DNA from: Pseudomonadota bacterium
GTDB lineage: Bacteria; Pseudomonadota; Gammaproteobacteria; Steroidobacterales; Steroidobacteraceae
Assembly: GCA_021850555.1 (NCBI GenBank)
Contig: JAJZLX010000674.1
Coordinates: 1-5,955, forward strand
DNA: 5,955 nt
Direction of reading: 5' to 3'
This document shows positions 1 to 5,955 of the stretch, piece after piece. Positions within the stretch are counted from its first letter, which is position 1. Each line of letters starts with the position of its first letter. Both the position numbers and the translations under genes were made by a program. A model generated the notes under the pieces. That model was not told the DNA's origin. It searched no databases and was given only the letters and a program-made list of their open reading frames with translations.

Positions 1-1
1 G

Positions 2-1495
2 GTGCGCGCCAGCGGCGTGCCTTGGCGCATCTATCGTCCCGGAATGGTGGTCGGGGACTCCAGGTCCGGTGTCATGGACAAGATCGACGGTCCGTACTAC
101 CTCTTCAAGCTCATCCAGCGCCTTCGCGATGCCCTGCCCCGCTGGATTCCGCTCATCGGGCCGCGGGGCGGGCACATCAACCTGGTACCGGTGGACTTCG
201 TGGCCGCGGGGCTCGAGCATCTGGCGCATCTGGCCGGCGAGGACGGCCGCTGCTTTCACCTCACCGATCCGCGCGACCGGCACGTCATGGAGGTGCTGAA
301 CCTTTTTGCCGAGGCAGCGCACGCCCCCACGGTCTCCTCCTGGATCGAGCCGGCGGTGCTCGAGGCGCTCACGGCCTCGGCGAATGCCGCCGGGGCGGCG
401 CTGCAGCCGCTCGCGCGGATGGCGCGCGAAGCGCTCGCGGAGCAGAACATCCCGGCATCGGCGATCGATCTGCTCGAATACCCCACCGCGTTCGACGCCG
501 GCCGCGGCGGCGAGCTGCTCGCCCGCGCCGGGATCGGCGTGCCGCCGCTCGAGGACTACGCCTGGCGCCTGTGGGATTACTGGGAACGACAGCTCGACCC
601 GGACCGCCCCGGCGGCCACCGCCTCATCGACGCGGTTCGGGGCGCCACGGTGTTGATCACGGGCGGCTCCTCAGGGATCGGACGTGCGACGGCACAGAAG
701 CTCGCCGCCGCCGGCGCGAAGCTCATCATCGTGGCGCGCGATCCGGTGAAGCTCGAGGAGGCGGCCGCACAGCTGCGCGCCCAGGGCGCAGAGGTGGCCG
801 CCTATGCTTGCGATCTCGCCGACGCCGAAGCGGGCACCGCGCTCATCGCGCGCCTGCTCGGCGAGCACGGCCAAATCGATGTGCTCATCAACAATGCGGG
901 CCGCTCGATCCGCAGGGCGGTCGAGAACACCTACGACCGGTTCCACGACTACGAGCGGTTGATGCGGATCAACTACTTTGCCGCCGTGCGCATGACGCTC
1001 GGCGTGCTGCCGTCGATGGTCGCCCGGGGGGCGGGGCATGTCATCAGCATCTCCTCCATCGGGGTGCTGAGCAATGCCGCGCGCTTCGCCGCTTACAACG
1101 CCTCCAAGGCGGCGCTCGAGGCCTTCACCCGCTGCGCCGCCGCCGAGTATCGCGATCGAGGCGTGCGCTTCACCGTGATCAATATGCCGCTCGTGCGCAC
1201 GGGCATGGTGGCCCCGACCCGCGTCTATCAACGCTTCCCGCTGCTTGAGCCTGAGCAGGCCGCCGATATCGTCTGCGAAGCGATCATGCGCCGGCCCGCG
1301 CGCCTGGCGACCGCTCGCGGCAGGCTTGCTCAGCTCATCGAGGCGCTCGCCCCCGAGCTCGGCCGCGCGGTCATGAGCGAGAGCTACCGGCTGTTTCCCG
1401 AGTCGGAGGCGGCCGGCGGTCCGCCCGGAGCCGAGGCAAGTCTGGCGCCGGAGGCGGCGGCCTTCGCCGCGCTGCTGCACGGCTCGCGCCGCTGA
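2..1495 (+). CDS. Alcohol-forming fatty acyl-CoA reductase (two-domain SDR), 5' end missing
   Basis: Visible are 497 residues, open to the left edge; the GTG at base 2 is internal, not the start. Residues 1-200 are the end of an extended-SDR/male-sterility type reductase domain (WRIYRPGMVVGDS at 8-20, MDKIDGPYY at 25-33, NLVPVDFV at 60-67). Residues 213-450 are a complete classical SDR domain: cofactor motif TGGSSGIG at 220-227, NNAG at 297-300, Ser 351/352 and the catalytic pair Tyr365/Lys369 in YNASK. From memory, order, motifs and C-terminus (SYRLFPES) match the Marinobacter aquaeolei fatty acyl-CoA reductase of about 660 residues, which reduces long-chain acyl-CoA or acyl-ACP through aldehyde to fatty alcohol with NADPH. 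About 160 N-terminal residues, holding the first domain's nucleotide-binding loop and active site, would lie off the window. A likely role is fatty alcohol supply for wax esters or lipid turnover; an aldehyde-forming enzyme is the alternative. It converges on the minus-strand operon. Confidence 0.88.
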   Translation: MRASGVPWRIYRPGMVVGDSRSGVMDKIDGPYYLFKLIQRLRDALPRWIPLIGPRGGHINLVPVDFVAAGLEHLAHLAGEDGRCFHLTDPRDRHVMEVLNLFAEAAHAPTVSSWIEPAVLEALTASANAAGAALQPLARMAREALAEQNIPASAIDLLEYPTAFDAGRGGELLARAGIGVPPLEDYAWRLWDYWERQLDPDRPGGHRLIDAVRGATVLITGGSSGIGRATAQKLAAAGAKLIIVARDPVKLEEAAAQLRAQGAEVAAYACDLADAEAGTALIARLLGEHGQIDVLINNAGRSIRRAVENTYDRFHDYERLMRINYFAAVRMTLGVLPSMVARGAGHVISISSIGVLSNAARFAAYNASKAALEAFTRCAAAEYRDRGVRFTVINMPLVRTGMVAPTRVYQRFPLLEPEQAADIVCEAIMRRPARLATARGRLAQLIEALAPELGRAVMSESYRLFPESEAAGGPPGAEASLAPEAAAFAALLHGSRR

Positions 1496-1515
1496 GCACT
1501 CAGACCCCGGCGGTC
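1492..1515. repeat. Two small inverted repeats in the 22-bp convergent gap
   Basis: Between the reductase stop codon (1493-1495) and the lipoprotein stop codon (1518-1520, minus strand) only 22 bases remain. CTGAG-CA-CTCAG at 1492-1503 is a perfect 5-bp inverted repeat that includes the reductase stop. GACC-CCGGC-GGTC at 1503-1515 is a second, 4-bp one. They could contribute to a bidirectional transcription stop, but the stems are short and no T-run follows on either strand, so this is not a convincing intrinsic terminator. In GC-rich DNA, repeats of this size also arise by chance. Confidence 0.3.
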
Positions 1516-1517
1516 GG

Positions 1518-2078
1518 TCACTGGGCGAAGAGCTCAGCGGCCTTGCGCTCGGCGGCCACTGCGGCCTGATTTCGCCCCTCGGCGCGCAGCGCCGCGGCGA
1601 TCAATCCCCAGGCCGAGGCCTGCACGTCCGGGGCGCCGCCGGCAAGATACAACGCCTTGCGCGCCATGCCGTAGGCCTGGGCGGGATTGCCGGCCGCGAG
1701 GCTCTCCTTTCCGAGCGCCATCCACACCAGGGGGTTGCGCGGCTCGATCGACAGCGCCCGCTCCAGCGTCTGAGCCGCGAGCCCGAAGTTACCGTCCCGC
1801 TGCTGCGCCTGCGCCATGCTCACCAGCGCCGCGGCGGGTGCACTCAGCTGGAAATGCCGCACAGCGGGCGGCGGCACCTCGGGAGCGGGCGTCGATTGCA
1901 GCGGCGCCACCGGCTGCGCCGCGGCGGGCGGCTGTTGAATCATGCCCCGCCGGGCCGATGAGGGCTGCGGCCCGGCGGGGCGGGTGGCGAGGGGCGGACC
2001 GTAGACGGTGCACCCCGACAATACCGCCGCCGTCATCAACGGGACCGCCGCCAGGGCGTTGCGAAAATTTCGATTCAT
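1518..2078 (-). CDS. lpoP: TPR outer-membrane lipoprotein, probable PBP1B activator (LpoP-like)
   Basis: The product has 186 residues. Residues 1-22 form a lipoprotein signal peptide (basic MNRNFRN, hydrophobic core, lipobox LSGC with lipidated Cys23). Thr24 at position +2 is not an Asp retention signal, so outer-membrane sorting is expected. Residues 24 to about 78 are a Pro/Ala/Gln-rich, probably disordered linker. Residues 82-115 and 117-150 fit two tetratricopeptide repeats (for example AAQTLERALSIEP at 101-113), and 151-186 fit a closing helical pair. The ATG overlaps the PBP1B stop codon (ATGA). Known biology: in Pseudomonas aeruginosa the TPR lipoprotein LpoP, encoded next to ponB, is needed for PBP1B function and replaces enterobacterial LpoB. 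Inference: this protein reaches from the outer membrane to the PBP1B made from the gene before it. The fold and context are clear; activator function rests on synteny, architecture and TPR content. A generic TPR lipoprotein is the alternative. Confidence 0.8.
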   Translation of the reverse strand: MNRNFRNALAAVPLMTAAVLSGCTVYGPPLATRPAGPQPSSARRGMIQQPPAAAQPVAPLQSTPAPEVPPPAVRHFQLSAPAAALVSMAQAQQRDGNFGLAAQTLERALSIEPRNPLVWMALGKESLAAGNPAQAYGMARKALYLAGGAPDVQASAWGLIAAALRAEGRNQAAVAAERKAAELFAQ

Positions 2079-2088
2079 AGAAGACCTT
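2075..2088 (-). promoter_or_regulatory. RBS and ATGA stop/start overlap between mrcB and the lipoprotein gene
   Basis: On the minus strand the lipoprotein ATG (2078-2076) shares four bases with the mrcB stop TGA (2077-2075). A modest Shine-Dalgarno core, AAGG, lies at 2088-2085 with a 6-base spacer and sits inside the last mrcB codons. This arrangement usually means translational coupling by re-initiation, which would tie production of the lipoprotein to that of the synthase. Confidence 0.75.
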
Positions 2089-4393
2089 GGCCGAGGCCGC
2101 AGCCCCCCATCTCGGGCAGCTGCGCTCCCTCCGGCACTGCGACCTCGACCGCGTTGCCTGCGTCACAAGCGGGCGTCGTCTCAAGCCCCGTTGCAAAGTC
2201 GATCCACGTATCGGTGAGACTCTGCGGCGGCGGCATGCTGAGCGGCAACGTGCCGATCGAGGCCATGATGTGCGCCCAGACCGGCAATGCTCCCATCGAG
2301 CCGGTAAGGCCGGTCGGTTGATCGTGATCGTATCCGACCCACACGACCACCAGATCGCTGCCCGAGAATCCCGCGAACCAGCTGTCCCGATCGTTCTGGG
2401 ACGTGCCGGTCTTGCCCGCGGTCGTAAGGCCGGGCGGCAGGATGGCGAGCGCGGGAGTGCCCGTGCCCTTGTTCAGCACCTGCTCCATCATGGTGGTGAC
2501 CTGGTAGACATCGGCGGGCGCCGCCACCTGCGTCACCCGCACCGGGAACGCCTTCAACGGCCTGCCGTCGGCGCTGACCACGGCCTGCACCGCGCGCAAC
2601 GGCGTGCGAAACCCTCCGTCTGCCAGTCCGTTGTACAGCTGTGCCAGCTCGAACGGCGACAGATCGCTTGCTCCGAGGAGCATCGCCGGCACCTCATCGA
2701 TCCGCTCGGTGAGGCCGAAACGCCTGAGGGTGTTGGCCACCTTGGAGAGGCCGATCCCCATGCCGAGCCTCACCGTGGCATCATTCAGCGAGTCGGCGAG
2801 TGCGCGCACCAGGGGCACGGGCCCGAGGTCGACGCGTGTGTAATCCTTCGGGCGCCAGTACCGGCCCACGCCCAGTTTGACGGCGATCGGCTCGTCCTCG
2901 ATGATGGTGGCCGGATTGTAGTCGCCTGTCTCGAGCGCCGTCAGATAGATGAACGGCTTGACCGTCGAGCCGATGGAGCGGCGCGCATAGAGCGCGCGGT
3001 TGAAGCCGTCGTAATCGGCGTCGCGCCCGCCGACGATCGCCAGCACGTCGCCCGTCTGGGGCGAGGTCACCACCACCGCTCCCTGCAGCCGCTCGTGAGG
3101 GCGGTGATGCCAGCGATCCAGGCCATGCAGCTGCGCATCGAGCGCGTGCTGGGCGATCTCCTGCACTCTCGGATCGAGGCTGGTGTAGATCCTCAAGCCC
3201 GCCTCGGTCAGCTCCCGCTCCGGGTAGTCGCGCTTGAGCGTCTGACGCACCAGGTCCATATAGGCCGGGTAGTAGGCGCCGGAGGCGAGAGCTGTCACGC
3301 CGAGCGGCTGGCGGATGCCGGCCTCGGCCTGCTCCCGGGTGACGATACCCTGATGGGCGAGGATGCGCAGCACCCTGTCGCGCCGCGCGAGCGCGCGATG
3401 CGGATGGAGGCGCGGATTGTAATACGTCGGTCCGCGCACGATGGCCACCAGGGTTGCGATCTGCGGCAGATCGAGCTCCGCGAGCGGCTCACCGAAGTAG
3501 AACTCGCTCGCGAGCCCGAAACCGTGGATGGAACGGCTGCCGTCCTGGCCGAGGAAGATCTCGTTGAGGTAGGCGTTCATGATGGACGCCTTGCTGAAGT
3601 GCATGGTCAGCGAGACCGCCATGATGGCCTCGCGCAGCTTGCGCCACAGGGTCCGCCGGTCGTTGAGAAAGTAACTGCGCACCAACTGTTGTGTCAGGGT
3701 GCTCGCGCCCTCCTCGTAGCGATGGGCGAGCAGATCGATCCACGCAGAGCGCAGGATGGCCGCCGGATCGATGCCCCAGTTGGTATCAAAGGTGCGGTCC
3801 TCGACCGCCTTCAGTGCGGCCGGCAGCAGCGGCGGGACCTGCTTCGGGGTGACGACGATGCGATCCACCCCGTCGCTCGGGAATATGCTGCCGATGAGCA
3901 GCGGATCGAGGCGGATCACCGGCACCTGCCGGCCCGTGCCCTCGCTCAGGCCCGCGATGCCGGCCGGGCCGAAGCTCACCGTGAGAAGCATCGCCGGGCG
4001 GGCGCGGTCGGGGAACTGCGCGGGCCGAAGCATCACAGCGACCCGCCCGGCCCCGGCGCGATAGGTTCCGGGCTCCTGAAGCCGCTCCACCCGGCGGTAG
4101 GAAAGACGCCGCAGCTCATGCTCCAATTGCGCCTCGGTGAGCGGCAGTCCCGCGTACAGCTGCATCGGAGCGGCGTACACACGGGCCGGCAGCGTCCAGT
4201 GCAGCGCCTCGAACCGGCTCGTGACTAGCCTGTTGAGATACAACACATAGCCGGTGAAGAGGAGAAACCCGGCGAGCGCGACGGCGAGGCCCGCCCCGAG
4301 GAGCCGCCTGCGCCAGGGGCGTTTCCGGGTGCGGGTGCGGCCGCCGCCGCCGGCGGATTTTCTCGGCGTCCTGCGTTGGCTCCCGCGCTTCAG
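2075..4393 (-). CDS. mrcB: Penicillin-binding protein 1B, bifunctional class A peptidoglycan synthase, CTG start
   Basis: This inner-membrane enzyme polymerises lipid II into glycan strands and cross-links their peptides. Read from CTG at 4393 it has 772 residues: a basic cytoplasmic tail (14 Arg/Lys in the first 30), one transmembrane helix about 31-53, a UB2H regulatory domain about 69-155, glycosyltransferase GT51 about 185-365 and transpeptidase about 430-700. GT51 motifs are EDRTF with catalytic Glu198, STLTQQL at 231-237, RKLRE with second Glu255, and YLNEIFLGQ from 275. Transpeptidase motifs are catalytic Ser476 and Lys479 in GSTVKP, S-L-N at 535-537 and KTGT from 661. The UB2H-like segment and IHGFGLASEFYFG indicate PBP1B rather than PBP1A. 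No ATG, GTG or TTG lies in frame between the lysAC stop and GTG 4246. Starting at that GTG would leave 723 residues without the tail and most of the anchor. The CTG is therefore preferred, supported by its Shine-Dalgarno. One oddity: Asn204 stands where E. coli PBP1B has His in glycosyltransferase motif 1. Confidence 0.93.
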   Translation of the reverse strand: MKRGSQRRTPRKSAGGGGRTRTRKRPWRRRLLGAGLAVALAGFLLFTGYVLYLNRLVTSRFEALHWTLPARVYAAPMQLYAGLPLTEAQLEHELRRLSYRRVERLQEPGTYRAGAGRVAVMLRPAQFPDRARPAMLLTVSFGPAGIAGLSEGTGRQVPVIRLDPLLIGSIFPSDGVDRIVVTPKQVPPLLPAALKAVEDRTFDTNWGIDPAAILRSAWIDLLAHRYEEGASTLTQQLVRSYFLNDRRTLWRKLREAIMAVSLTMHFSKASIMNAYLNEIFLGQDGSRSIHGFGLASEFYFGEPLAELDLPQIATLVAIVRGPTYYNPRLHPHRALARRDRVLRILAHQGIVTREQAEAGIRQPLGVTALASGAYYPAYMDLVRQTLKRDYPERELTEAGLRIYTSLDPRVQEIAQHALDAQLHGLDRWHHRPHERLQGAVVVTSPQTGDVLAIVGGRDADYDGFNRALYARRSIGSTVKPFIYLTALETGDYNPATIIEDEPIAVKLGVGRYWRPKDYTRVDLGPVPLVRALADSLNDATVRLGMGIGLSKVANTLRRFGLTERIDEVPAMLLGASDLSPFELAQLYNGLADGGFRTPLRAVQAVVSADGRPLKAFPVRVTQVAAPADVYQVTTMMEQVLNKGTGTPALAILPPGLTTAGKTGTSQNDRDSWFAGFSGSDLVVVWVGYDHDQPTGLTGSMGALPVWAHIMASIGTLPLSMPPPQSLTDTWIDFATGLETTPACDAGNAVEVAVPEGAQLPEMGGCGLGQGLL

Positions 4394-4407
4394 AGAACGA
4401 TCTCCTC
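4390..4407 (-). promoter_or_regulatory. RBS and CTGA stop/start overlap between lysAC and mrcB
   Basis: On the minus strand GAGGAG (4407-4402) is followed by an 8-base spacer and CTG at 4393-4391. The lysAC stop TGA occupies 4392-4390, so stop and start overlap as CTGA, the CTG counterpart of the common ATGA coupling junction. The Shine-Dalgarno is much stronger than the one before the lipoprotein gene, as might be expected where the start codon is weak. It lies within the codons for the last residues of lysAC. Nothing else in this stretch explains the start of mrcB. Confidence 0.72.
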
Positions 4408-5955
4408 GGCCGGATCGCGCAGATTGTAGTGCGAGCTCATGGCACGACCATACGCTCCGGCGTTGGCGATGAGGAGCACATCCCCCTCGAGCGTCGGCGG
4501 CAGCAGACGGTCGTGGCCAAGCACGTCGGCGCTTTCGCAGATCGGACCGACGACATTGACCACCTCGCTGGCCGGCTCCGCGAGGCGGGTGAGATTGACG
4601 ATCTCATGGTATGCCCCATAGAGCGCGGGCCGGATCAAAGAGTTCATGCCGGTCGCCACCCCCACGTAGCGCACCTGCCCCTTCGCCTTGATCTGGGTCA
4701 CACGGGCGAGCAGCACGCCGGCGGGCGCGGAAAGATACCGCCCGGGCTCCATCCAGATCTCGAGCTGCGGATGCTCGGCCCGCACGGCGGCGAGCAGCGT
4801 ATCGAGCTTGTCAAGATCGAGCTCACGCTGATCGCTCCGCTCCGGCACGCCAAGACCCCCGCCGATGTCGATGACGCGCACCTCGCCGAGGTGCCGGGCG
4901 AGCCCCGCAAGCTGGCGCGCGGTGTGCTCCCAGGTCCTCACATCGAAGATCCCGCTGCCCACGTGCGCCTGCAGGCCCACGATGCGCACCCCGCGGCGTT
5001 GCGCTTCGCTCGCGAAGCGATCCAGGTCAGCGACCGGCACCCCGAACTTTGCATGCGCACCGGCCGTGCGCACATGATGGTGGTGGCCGGCGCCCACACC
5101 GGTATCGACCCGCAGGAGGATCTCCCGGCCCCGCAGCAGATCCTCCCATTCCAGCACATGCAGGTTGTCGACCGTCAGGCGCGCGCCGCGCTCGAGCGCC
5201 CAGCGGTATTCCTCGCGCGATGCGAAATTCGGCGTGTAGAGCACGCGACTCGGATCCAGGTCCGAGAACGATTCGAGCACGCGCTCGATCTCGCCGCGCG
5301 AGACGCATTCCAGCTCTATGCCCTCCTTCCGGACGGCACGCAGCACCTCGGGATGCGGATTGGCCTTCATGGCGTAGTGTACGCGCGCCACCGAGCCCAT
5401 CGCTCGCAGCGCCCGCGCCCGCGCACGCACGCTGTCCAGGTGGTAGACATACGCGCAGTCGCGCTCTCCAAGCGCCGCGAGCAACGACTCGCGATGCTCT
5501 CGCCACCATGGCGAGGCCGGAGCAGCGGCAGACGGTGTCCCGGCGAACAGCTGCTCCCAGGTCGGTCCCAGCGCGCGATCGCCGGCCGCCGGCCGGATGA
5601 GCAGCTCGTGCAGCTGATCGACGAGCCGGTCGCCCTGGGCCTGGTCGACCACGAACGTGAAGTTGAGGTCGTTGGCCGCCTGGCTCACCAGATAGATCTT
5701 CTGCTCGGCGAAAAACTCGAACGCTCCGCCGAGCTGGTGCAGGATCGCGCGGATGTTGCGCCCGACCAGGCTCACCGAGGCGCACGGCCCGATCAGCTGC
5801 ACGCGGCACAGGCGTGACAGATCGCTCACCAGGGCATTGAGCAAAGCCGCATCCAGGGTGTTGGCGGCCGGATCGAGCGACACGGTGACATTGGTCTCGG
5901 AGGTCGAGACCAGGTCGATCGACATGCCGTGGCGCTTGAAGACCTGGAAGGCATC
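4390..5955 (-). CDS. lysAC: Bifunctional aspartate kinase/diaminopimelate decarboxylase, 5' end missing
   Basis: The frame stays open to the right edge, and the ten residues before the ATG at 5925 (DAFQVFKRHG) continue the aspartokinase pattern, so that ATG is internal. Numbering from it, residues 1-20 (MSIDLVSTSETNVTVSLD) are the first ACT domain of a LysC-type aspartokinase and about 40-110 the second; these normally bind lysine for feedback control. A Pro/Ala-rich linker at about 111-140 leads to a complete PLP-dependent diaminopimelate decarboxylase at 141-511. It has the PLP lysine Lys187 in YAMKAN, His321 in HVGSG, phosphate-binding GGG at 355-357, EPGR at 393-396, active-site Cys463 in CES and Tyr492 in GAYG. 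The fusion joins the first step of the aspartate pathway to the last step of lysine synthesis, meso-diaminopimelate to L-lysine plus CO2. The kinase catalytic domain and the promoter lie beyond the window. Such fusions are known in Xanthomonas and Xylella relatives. mrcB follows with a 4-base overlap. Confidence 0.93.
   Translation of the reverse strand, partial: DAFQVFKRHGMSIDLVSTSETNVTVSLDPAANTLDAALLNALVSDLSRLCRVQLIGPCASVSLVGRNIRAILHQLGGAFEFFAEQKIYLVSQAANDLNFTFVVDQAQGDRLVDQLHELLIRPAAGDRALGPTWEQLFAGTPSAAAPASPWWREHRESLLAALGERDCAYVYHLDSVRARARALRAMGSVARVHYAMKANPHPEVLRAVRKEGIELECVSRGEIERVLESFSDLDPSRVLYTPNFASREEYRWALERGARLTVDNLHVLEWEDLLRGREILLRVDTGVGAGHHHHVRTAGAHAKFGVPVADLDRFASEAQRRGVRIVGLQAHVGSGIFDVRTWEHTARQLAGLARHLGEVRVIDIGGGLGVPERSDQRELDLDKLDTLLAAVRAEHPQLEIWMEPGRYLSAPAGVLLARVTQIKAKGQVRYVGVATGMNSLIRPALYGAYHEIVNLTRLAEPASEVVNVVGPICESADVLGHDRLLPPTLEGDVLLIANAGAYGRAMSSHYNLRDPAEEIVL

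Noticed and set aside
671..1480. Minus-strand 269-codon frame, and + strand frames at 22-1248 and 306-656, over the reductase gene
   Set aside because: All overlap the well-conserved reductase; their products are low-complexity Arg/Gly/Ala-rich sequences typical of GC-rich shadow frames.
2087..4228. A 713-codon + strand reading frame antisense to nearly all of mrcB
   Set aside because: It mirrors PBP1B in a GC-rich genome; its product is rich in Arg, His, Ala and Gly with no recognisable domain, while the opposite strand has every catalytic motif of a known enzyme.
4246..4248. GTG (first base 4246) as the start of PBP1B
   Set aside because: It would begin inside the transmembrane helix and leave a 143-base gap after lysAC that encodes a textbook PBP1B tail and anchor in the same frame.
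4809..4814. A perfect TTGACA on the minus strand inside lysAC, as a possible internal promoter for mrcB
   Set aside because: It encodes conserved lysAC residues (LDKLD), and the sequence 17 bases downstream is GCCGCC, nothing like a -10 box.
4429..5817. A 462-codon + strand reading frame antisense to lysAC
   Set aside because: Shadow of the decarboxylase gene, with Arg/His-biased composition, no motif, and no sign of its own translation start context.
5923..5925. ATG at 5925 as the start of a standalone diaminopimelate decarboxylase
   Set aside because: The first 110 residues after it are aspartokinase ACT domains, and the codons before it continue the same ACT motif to the window edge.

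Overview
This window is ordinary GC-rich chromosomal DNA, probably from a high-GC gammaproteobacterium of the Xanthomonadales, Nevskiales or Steroidobacterales type. The lineage is an inference from three gene families: a Marinobacter-type long-chain fatty acyl-CoA reductase, an aspartokinase/diaminopimelate decarboxylase fusion of the kind known in Xanthomonas relatives, and a PBP1B followed by a small TPR lipoprotein, as in Pseudomonas. I see no mobile element, CRISPR array, tRNA or rRNA.

Layout: coding sequence fills almost the whole window. On the + strand, the left 1.5 kb is the 3' three quarters of an alcohol-forming fatty acyl-CoA reductase gene whose start lies off the left edge. It converges, across a 22-bp gap, on a minus-strand operon read from right to left. 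That operon is lysAC (5' end off the right edge; C-terminal ACT domains of aspartokinase fused to a complete diaminopimelate decarboxylase), then mrcB (PBP1B, bifunctional peptidoglycan synthase), then a TPR outer-membrane lipoprotein resembling the PBP1B activator LpoP.

The main result concerns the operon joints. Both are 4-nt stop/start overlaps: ATGA between mrcB and the lipoprotein gene, and CTGA between lysAC and mrcB. The second implies that mrcB starts at a rare CTG codon, preceded by a good Shine-Dalgarno sequence inside lysAC. The first conventional start codon in frame (GTG, first base 4246) would remove the cytoplasmic tail and most of the membrane anchor. The CTG start restores a classic PBP1B N-terminus of basic tail plus one transmembrane helix and gives 772 residues.

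Together, the three operon genes link the enzyme that consumes meso-diaminopimelate (a cell-wall building block) to make lysine with a synthase that polymerises and cross-links the wall, and with that synthase's probable lipoprotein activator. The convergent reductase gene belongs to a separate theme, fatty alcohol or wax ester metabolism. Every long antisense reading frame in the window is explained as a GC-rich shadow of these four genes.
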